A DNA stretch of 35,025 bases, from contig JAUSDP010000018.1 in NCBI GenBank assembly GCA_030650605.1, forward strand, positions 1 to 35,025. Reading direction: 5' to 3'. Each line of letters starts with the position of its first letter. The first letter of the stretch is position 1. Made by a program: the position numbers and the translations under genes. Shown here in pieces: positions 30,240 through 35,025 of this stretch. Source of the stretch: a bacterium. GTDB lineage: Bacteria; Patescibacteriota; Minisyncoccia; Phycocordibacterales; Zambryskibacteraceae. Under the pieces are notes generated by a model. That model saw nothing but the letters and a program-made list of their open reading frames with translations. It did no database searches and had not been told where the DNA came from.

Positions 30240-31538
30240 ATGAAAAAAATTAATAAGCACTCAATACTAGCTACATTAGTCGTCTTATCTATTGTAGGTT
30301 TCACTGGGCCGAATGTTCTCCTTGCGGCTGGCCCAGCGGCGATAAATCTTGGAACAGCGGGTAATTTTGTGATTCTCTCCAAAACAGGAATTTCAACTAC
30401 CGGTTCTACCTCTATTGTTGGGGATATTGGAGTTAGTCCGGTCGCCGCAAGTTACATAACTGGTTTTGCCCTCACCCTTCCTGCCGCATCGGCATTTTCT
30501 ACATCAGCCGTAGTAACAGGTAAAGTGTACGCATCAGACTATACAAATCCTACACCTGCTAATCTGACCACGGCGGTGAGTGATATGGAAACAGCCTATA
30601 CAGATGGGGCAGGGAGGACAAATCCGACCGCGACCGAATTAGGGGCTGGCAATATTGGTGGACTTACAATAGCTCCCGGACTTTATAAATGGGGTACTGG
30701 TGTAACCATACCAACAGACGTCACTCTCTCTGGTGGTGCCAATGATGTCTGGATTTTCCAGATAGCACAGAATCTCGATATTAGTTCAGCTACGAAGGTG
30801 GTTCTTGCTGGTGGTGCACAGGCTGCTAACATTTTTTGGCAGGTCGCAGGGCAGACAACCATTGGTACGACAGCCGTCTTCAATGGAAATATACTCGACC
30901 AAACAGCGATTGTGTTGACCACCGGCGCACAATTAAATGGCAGAGCTTTGGCCCAAACTGCAGTTACATTGGATTCAAACATTGTTACCACACCAACTTC
31001 TACGGTCTCGACACCTACACCTACACCTACACCTACACCGACCCCATCATCAACACCCACTTCGACAGGTTCGACAAGCTCATCGCAATCAGGCTCCCAG
31101 CCTTCGCAAAACGCTACGGCGGGCACTGCAGGACAAGCAACTACAATACAAACACAAAATTCAACCACATTAGCATCATCAGACCCAAGAGTTATTGCCT
31201 TACAGACCAAGCTCAACGGGTTGCTAGTAACCTTGCGGGTACTACAGGCGCAGGAGGCCGCCGAGCAAGGCTCTTCCACTTTTGGCCAGCAAGTTCGGGC
31301 GATTGCAAATAATCTTGGAAAAGGTAGTAGCAACAACGAGGTAGCAATTCTTCAACAATTTTTGATCTCTCAAAATAAAGGCCCAGCCGCAAGGGCGCTG
31401 GCTAACGTTGGCGCCACTGCTTACTTTGGTGTTCTGACTCGCACTGCATTGGCCGAATTTCAAGCGAACGTAGGGATTAGTCCAGCTTTGGGAAATTTTG
31501 GTCCAATAACACGTGCATATATCAGTGCCAACTTCTAG
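30240..31538 (+). CDS. Secreted ice-binding-like (DUF3494) protein with peptidoglycan-binding domain
   Basis: The 432-aa protein has a signal peptide (MKKINKHSILATLVVLSIVG to about residue 30), a DUF3494 beta-helix of the bacterial ice-binding/adhesin type (about 34-250: NLGTAGNFVILSKTGISTTG, GDIGVSP, NLTTAVSDMETAYTDGAGRT, APGLYKWGTGVTIP, NDVWIFQI), a TP/S-rich linker (about 253-300) and a C-terminal PG_binding_1 domain (about 358-432: NNEVAILQQFL, YFGVLTRTALAEFQANVGI). DUF3494 proteins bind ice or serve as surface adhesins; the second domain would fix this one in the wall. The linker contains a CTACAC tandem repeat near 31013-31037 and a TTCGACAAGCTC element. TATAAT at 30169-30174 gives a leader of about 60 nt without SD. 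Confidence 0.87.
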   Translation: MKKINKHSILATLVVLSIVGFTGPNVLLAAGPAAINLGTAGNFVILSKTGISTTGSTSIVGDIGVSPVAASYITGFALTLPAASAFSTSAVVTGKVYASDYTNPTPANLTTAVSDMETAYTDGAGRTNPTATELGAGNIGGLTIAPGLYKWGTGVTIPTDVTLSGGANDVWIFQIAQNLDISSATKVVLAGGAQAANIFWQVAGQTTIGTTAVFNGNILDQTAIVLTTGAQLNGRALAQTAVTLDSNIVTTPTSTVSTPTPTPTPTPTPSSTPTSTGSTSSSQSGSQPSQNATAGTAGQATTIQTQNSTTLASSDPRVIALQTKLNGLLVTLRVLQAQEAAEQGSSTFGQQVRAIANNLGKGSSNNEVAILQQFLISQNKGPAARALANVGATAYFGVLTRTALAEFQANVGISPALGNFGPITRAYISANF

Positions 31539-31571
31539 CATTTGTACCTCGGGTGTTCAATCACTCTGATA

Positions 31572-31601
31572 TTGTCAAACATGTTGTCGTAACGGTATAA
31601 T
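31572..31601 (+). promoter_or_regulatory. Promoter of the DUF1059 gene
   Basis: TTGTCA (31572-31577), an 18-base spacer and perfect TATAAT (31596-31601). The leader of about 29 nt is almost all A and T, without SD. Confidence 0.6.
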
Positions 31602-31636
31602 AATAAAGATTATTAGCATTTAATAATAATAAATAT

Positions 31637-31816
31637 ATGTCAAGAAAAGTTGCCGATTGTCGTAAATTTCCAAGTGAGAAGAATTGCACCCTCACCATTT
31701 CTGGAGAGGAATCCGAAGTGCTTTCTGTAGCAGTACAACATGCTATTGATGCACATGGTCATAAAGACTCGCCAGAACTTCGTGAACAGATTAAAGGAAC
31801 GTTAGAAGATGAATAA
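31637..31816 (+). CDS. DUF1059 small protein
   Basis: The 59-aa protein starts MSRKVADCRKFPSEKNCTLT and continues SGEESEVLSVAVQHAIDAHG to a conserved acidic end. This fits the DUF1059 family, small proteins of unknown function with a KxxxDCR...C pattern, followed by a helix with HAxxxHG. It has its own promoter and a strong terminator. Confidence 0.85.
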   Translation: MSRKVADCRKFPSEKNCTLTISGEESEVLSVAVQHAIDAHGHKDSPELREQIKGTLEDE

Positions 31817-31820
31817 AAAG

Positions 31821-31847
31821 AAAAACCCCTCTGTATGAGGGGTTTTT
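31821..31847. terminator. Strong bidirectional-looking terminator
   Basis: AAAAACCCCTC (31821-31831) pairs perfectly with GAGGGGTTTTT (31837-31847) around TGTAT, followed by CTTTT. It ends the DUF1059 gene five bases after its stop. Confidence 0.92.
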
Positions 31848-31892
31848 CTTTTATCCTGAATAGTTGTGAGATATAATAAATAAACAAATAGT

Positions 31893-32582
31893 ATGACACG
31901 GTATCAAAAAGTTCTTCTGCTGATATTTGCGCTCGTATGGATCTGGGCAGCGATTAATCCTTTATTTCGTGGTGACTGGCTACTCGAAAATTATCTAGTA
32001 TTTATTTTTGTTCCCATAATACTTATATCTGGAAGGTATTTTAAATTATCAAACGCTTCTTACACACTCATCACGATATTTATGATCCTTCATGTTATTG
32101 GTTCGCATTATACTTATGAACATGTGCCGTTTGGAGTTACATTACAGCACTGGTTGGGATCTGATAGAAATATGTATGATAGGCTTGTACATTTTTCTTT
32201 CGGTTTTCTGCTTGCTTATCCAATCCGAGAAGTCTTCGTTCGAATTACTAAGGCCAAGGGATTTTGGGGTTACTATCTACCTCTCGATGTTGCTCTGTCA
32301 TTTTCAGCCATTTACGAGATTATTGAATGGCTAACTGCAGAAAATGTGGGTTCAGCTGCTGGCATAGCATTTCTTGGCGCGCAAGGTGATATATGGGATG
32401 CGCAGAAAGATATGATTGTAGCCGGAATTGGTGCCTTTGTGGCAATGTTCATTATTTTTCTTATCAACTGGCGGTATAACAAAAATTTTAGCAAAGAACT
32501 TAAAGAAAGTTTTAGGATGGACAGCTTTGATGCTCCTCTGGGGGAAGTGAAGTTGAAGCAAATGCTGAATGACGAGAAATGA
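31893..32582 (+). CDS. DUF2238 (YjdF-like) integral membrane protein
   Basis: The 229-aa protein has about six hydrophobic segments and the DUF2238 signature: HVIGSHYTYEHVPFG, RNMYDRLVHFSFGFLLAYPI, YEIIEWLTAE and FLGAQGDIWDAQKDM. The conserved histidines, glutamates and aspartates near the membrane surface could bind a metal, but no function is established. A charged tail (about 195-229) follows the last helix. TATAAT at 31872-31877 predicts a leader of about 9 nt with no SD. Confidence 0.85.
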   Translation: MTRYQKVLLLIFALVWIWAAINPLFRGDWLLENYLVFIFVPIILISGRYFKLSNASYTLITIFMILHVIGSHYTYEHVPFGVTLQHWLGSDRNMYDRLVHFSFGFLLAYPIREVFVRITKAKGFWGYYLPLDVALSFSAIYEIIEWLTAENVGSAAGIAFLGAQGDIWDAQKDMIVAGIGAFVAMFIIFLINWRYNKNFSKELKESFRMDSFDAPLGEVKLKQMLNDEK

Positions 32583-32679
32583 TTTAAAATCAGATGGACT
32601 AGCAATAACTGTTCTTGCTAATAGAGCATCTTTCTTTGTATAAAGCGTATATCGTCCACACATAAAGGTTTGTAAATAT

Positions 32680-32709
32680 TTGACAGGTAAACGTTCGTTC
32701 ACCTATACT
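32680..32709 (+). promoter_or_regulatory. lexA promoter with palindromic LexA-box candidate
   Basis: TTGACA (32680-32685), an 18-base spacer and TATACT (32704-32709) place the start at about 32716, next to ATG 32718 (leaderless). The spacer is filled by a 20-base palindrome, AGGTAAACGTTCGTTCACCT (32685-32704), with eight of nine paired positions per arm, overlapping both boxes. Such a site suits autorepression by the LexA-like product. It differs from E. coli (CTGT-N8-ACAG) and Bacillus (GAAC-N4-GTTC) boxes. Confidence 0.75.
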
Positions 32710-32717
32710 TCTTAGTT

Positions 32718-33284
32718 ATGGATAATTCCTACAAATTAAAGATAGCAAATTTCTACAAAAAGCATAGGAGAATGCCGACTTACCAAGAAATTATGGGGTT
32801 GGTTGGCTTTAAGTCTAAGAATGCAGTCTACAAACTCGTAAATAGACTTCAGGATGAGAATTTTCTACGCAAAGACAAACGAGGATTTCTTATTCCTTAT
32901 AAACTCTACGGAGAGATTCCTTTTGTGGGATTAGTCGAGGCAGGATTTCCTTCTCCCGCAGAGGACGAGCTTTCTGACACAATGAGTTTAGATGATTACT
33001 TAATCAAGAATAAAGAAGCCACTTATATTATGCGTGCTAAGGGAGACTCTATGGTTGATGCAGGGATAGTGGATGGTGACATGCTTCTGGTCGAGAGGGT
33101 TAGTGAGGCCAAGGCAGGAGAGATAGTTATAGCTCTAGTGGATGGAGATAGGACAATGAAATATCTTCGTCAAAGGTCTGGTAAATATTATCTCGAACCA
33201 GCTAACAAGAAATACAAGCCCATAGTGCCTGAAGGTGAATTAAAAATAGAAGCAGTTGTTATAGCAGTTATTCGTAAATATTAA
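32718..33284 (+). CDS. lexA: LexA-like SOS repressor (S24 autoprotease)
   Basis: The 188-aa protein has an N-terminal winged helix (residues 5-60: RRMPTYQEIMGLVGFKSKNA and RKDKRGFLIP) and a C-terminal S24 domain. The self-cleavage bond is Ala75-Gly76 in GLVEAGFPSP. Ser111 (KGDSMVDAGI) and Lys148 (RTMKYLRQ) form the catalytic dyad with the same 37-residue spacing as E. coli LexA (119/156). It should repress until RecA on single-stranded DNA triggers cleavage. A palindromic operator overlaps its own promoter. The Y-family polymerase gene follows after one base, so both are DNA-damage inducible by inference. Confidence 0.93.
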   Translation: MDNSYKLKIANFYKKHRRMPTYQEIMGLVGFKSKNAVYKLVNRLQDENFLRKDKRGFLIPYKLYGEIPFVGLVEAGFPSPAEDELSDTMSLDDYLIKNKEATYIMRAKGDSMVDAGIVDGDMLLVERVSEAKAGEIVIALVDGDRTMKYLRQRSGKYYLEPANKKYKPIVPEGELKIEAVVIAVIRKY

Positions 33285-33285
33285 T

Positions 33286-34596
33286 ATGGAACAACCTCTT
33301 AATCTCCGCTCGTTTCCACGTGCCATAGTACACATTGATGCCGATTCGTTTTTCGCTTCCTGTGAACAGGCCATGCACACAGAGTATCGTGGCAAACCTA
33401 TTATTACTGGTAGAGAGCGTGGCATAGCTTCTGCAGTGAGTATTGAGGCAAAAAAGCTTGGAATCAAGCGAGGAATGAGTATCAGAGAAATTAAAGAAAT
33501 ATGCCCAAGCATAATTCATTTACCATCAGACTACGAAACTTATAGCTTGTTTTCGAAACGAATGTTTGAGATTGTCCGCCGTTATACAAACGTTGTCGAG
33601 GAATATAGCATTGACGAGTGTTTTGCAGAGATTACTGGGCTAAGACGACCTTTGAGAATGTCTTATGTGGAAATAGTCGAGAAAATTAAATCTACTCTCG
33701 ATCTAGAACTTGGAATGACCTTTTCTGTCGGTCTAGCTCCATCAAAAGTAGTAGCCAAGATAGCATCGAAATGGAATAAACCCTCCGGAATAACTATTGT
33801 GTCGGGTAAGAAACTCCATTTATTTCTTAAGAATGTGGCTATACAGGATGTCTGGGGTATCGGTGAGCAAACGACCAAGTATATGCAGAACTTTGGAATT
33901 AAGACTGCTTTGGACTTTGTGCATAAAGATTTTAAGTGGGTAGAGAGTAAATTTACTAAGCCTCATCAAGAAATATGGCATGAATTACGTGGAACCGCTG
34001 TCCTTACTCTAGAGACCGAGGAGAAACATGACTACAAGTCTATCAGCAAGACAAAGACATTTACCCCAGCAACGTCAGATATGGCTTTCATACAAGCACA
34101 GTTATCTAAAAATACTGAGAATGCTTGCATCAAAGCACGCAGGCATAAACTAAGTGCTCGCAGAGTATTTTTCATACTTCGGACAGAAGACTATAAACAC
34201 TTAGGTTATGAGTTTAAGCTCTCAAGAGCTAGTAATATACCAAGTGAAATTATTCCTGTGATTAATTCTTATTTAAAAATCATATACAGCCCAGACACCC
34301 GTTATCGACTTACAGGCGTTGTGCTGGCAGATCTTCAAGAAGATACCGCCCATCAGATTGATATGTTTGGTGAAGCGATCAAAGCAGAGAAGATTCATAA
34401 AGTTTATGAGTATGTCGATTTGTTATCGAGCAAGTATGGTAAACATACCGTCTTTTTAGGTTCAAGCTATGAGGCCATGAAAGGTAAACAACATCTAAAT
34501 CAACGAGCAGACCTTGCTCAGAGAAAGACTGATTTATTTAAAGATGAAGATAGGCGCAAACGAATCGGTATTCCGATGTTAGGAGATGTAAGGTAG
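33286..34596 (+). CDS. Y-family translesion DNA polymerase (DinB/UmuC type)
   Basis: The 436-aa protein copies past damaged DNA. Catalytic motifs are VHIDADSFFASCEQAM (D18, D20) and VVEEYSIDECFAEITG (Asp/Glu at about 110-115). The little-finger region is at about 240-350. QIDMF in HQIDMFGEAIK (about residue 361) is a clamp-binding motif, which should tether it to the beta clamp. It is co-transcribed with lexA, reminiscent of umuDC, but the upstream gene keeps a full DNA-binding domain. Pol IV (DinB) and Pol V (UmuC) cannot be separated with confidence, so no symbol is given. Confidence 0.9.
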   Translation: MEQPLNLRSFPRAIVHIDADSFFASCEQAMHTEYRGKPIITGRERGIASAVSIEAKKLGIKRGMSIREIKEICPSIIHLPSDYETYSLFSKRMFEIVRRYTNVVEEYSIDECFAEITGLRRPLRMSYVEIVEKIKSTLDLELGMTFSVGLAPSKVVAKIASKWNKPSGITIVSGKKLHLFLKNVAIQDVWGIGEQTTKYMQNFGIKTALDFVHKDFKWVESKFTKPHQEIWHELRGTAVLTLETEEKHDYKSISKTKTFTPATSDMAFIQAQLSKNTENACIKARRHKLSARRVFFILRTEDYKHLGYEFKLSRASNIPSEIIPVINSYLKIIYSPDTRYRLTGVVLADLQEDTAHQIDMFGEAIKAEKIHKVYEYVDLLSSKYGKHTVFLGSSYEAMKGKQHLNQRADLAQRKTDLFKDEDRRKRIGIPMLGDVR

Positions 34597-34720
34597 TTTC
34601 CTACACTCTTACCATCCAATCCGTGGGGGACTAGCAAGAACTAAGTATATTAAAGTCAAGCAACAGACATGTGGAAAAAGCAGAGTTTTGAGAAAGATTC
34701 TGTTATGAAATGCAACTTAA

Positions 34721-35025
34721 CTATCTAACCTCGAAAGGAGTGTCTCGCTTCCAGATGGCATAGATGAGGTGAATCAATTTTCTTTCAATAGCACATAGAA
34801 CGCTGAAGTGATGTTTACCCTCAGCCTTTTTCTTTAAGTAATACTTTTTCATTTCAGAATTCCTATACCGAGCAACAAAGGCAACATTGAAGAGAATGTG
34901 TCTGAGATAACGATTACCCCTCTTGCTGATAAACCCCTTGCCTTTAATAGAAGTACCGCTCTCATGGACTCTAGGATCAAGACCGATATAAGCCACAAGT
35001 TTCTCAGCACACTCGAAGCGCTTGA
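34721..35025 (-). mobile_element. IS110-family transposase, C-terminal part (runs off the window)
   Basis: The minus-strand frame is open from the window edge: RFECAEKLVAYIGLDPRVHE then SGTSIKGKGFISKRGNRYLR, LFNVAFVARYRN and the C-terminal HHFSVLCAIERKLIHLIYAI. This is the Transposase_20 domain with its conserved serine, of IS110/IS1111 elements. The DEDD RuvC-like N terminus lies beyond 35025. The 124 bases between its stop and the polymerase gene should hold one end of the element; no terminal inverted repeat is visible. IS110 enzymes use a noncoding bridge RNA from an element end, which cannot be judged here. Confidence 0.88.

Noticed and set aside
1-35025. Recoded UGA (Gly) as in Gracilibacteria/Absconditabacteria
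   Set aside because: TGA ends rpsP and other genes, conserved ORFs have no internal TGA, and prfB is present.
1-35025. CRISPR array or cas genes
   Set aside because: No regularly spaced direct repeats. The Cas4-like fold in the DUF2779 protein has no cas neighbours.
1-35025. tRNA or rRNA genes
   Set aside because: I saw no cloverleaf with a GGTTCGA-type T-arm and CCA end. GTAAATTCCCGC and GTAATACG in the RNA candidate resemble tRNA and 16S motifs only by chance.

Overview
The window looks like a chromosome segment of a Patescibacteria/CPR bacterium, probably Parcubacteria (Paceibacteria). The basis is an AT-leaning genome with compact core genes, a shortened release factor 2, a MltG-type transglycosylase, an extracellular PT-rich peptidoglycan-binding protein, a tiny DUF1059 protein and a stand-alone LexA plus Y-family polymerase pair. 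UGA is an ordinary stop here and an RF2 gene is present, so the genetic code appears standard. The taxonomic placement is inference.

Layout. 1-2502 is a translation block: prfB, rpsP, a KH-domain gene and trmD. 2604-2993 is a lone SD-led gene of unknown function with its own promoter and terminator. 3300-13014 is the core transcription/replication block: rpoB, rpoC, dnaG and rpoD, with a hairpin plus T-run just before rpoB. 13015-16143 is accessory: an MntA/HepT toxin-antitoxin pair inserted after rpoD and followed by a second copy of the rpoD 3' end, a HicB gene with a frameshifted hicA, two small membrane proteins, a copy of the 5' end of the DUF2779 gene, and a strong candidate for a structured noncoding RNA (about 15.67-16.05 kb, minus strand). 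16144-20412 has a DUF2779 nuclease, a DsbA-like protein whose promoter lies between perfect 14-bp inverted repeats, a DEDD exonuclease, a HisRS lacking its anticodon-binding domain, and an SD-led unknown gene. 20500-25749 is a mosaic downstream of typA: RelE-type toxin pair, aberrant SDR and murD, with three fragments of the typA 3' end between them. 25750-32582 carries envelope-related genes: membrane proteins, acyl-CoA desaturase, cupin, MltG, an ice-binding-like (DUF3494) peptidoglycan-binding protein, DUF1059 and DUF2238. 32600-34596 is a lexA-polymerase SOS operon with a visible operator. The right edge holds part of an IS110-family transposase.

Themes. (1) Accessory cassettes lie between a housekeeping gene and a second copy of that gene's end (rpoD, typA; DUF2779 and hisS for 5' ends), often next to an inverted-repeat family with arms CATACGTTA/TAACGTATG. 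This could be an undescribed way of inserting cassettes at gene ends. (2) Short GC-rich palindromes are inserted in frame in prfB, rpsP, khpA, typA and the DUF2779 gene and also occur between genes. (3) Two initiation styles coexist: genes with a -10 box 6-8 nt before the ATG (apparently leaderless), and isolated genes with strong Shine-Dalgarno sites and their own terminators. (4) The structured RNA candidate and the possibly invertible dsbA promoter are separate leads.
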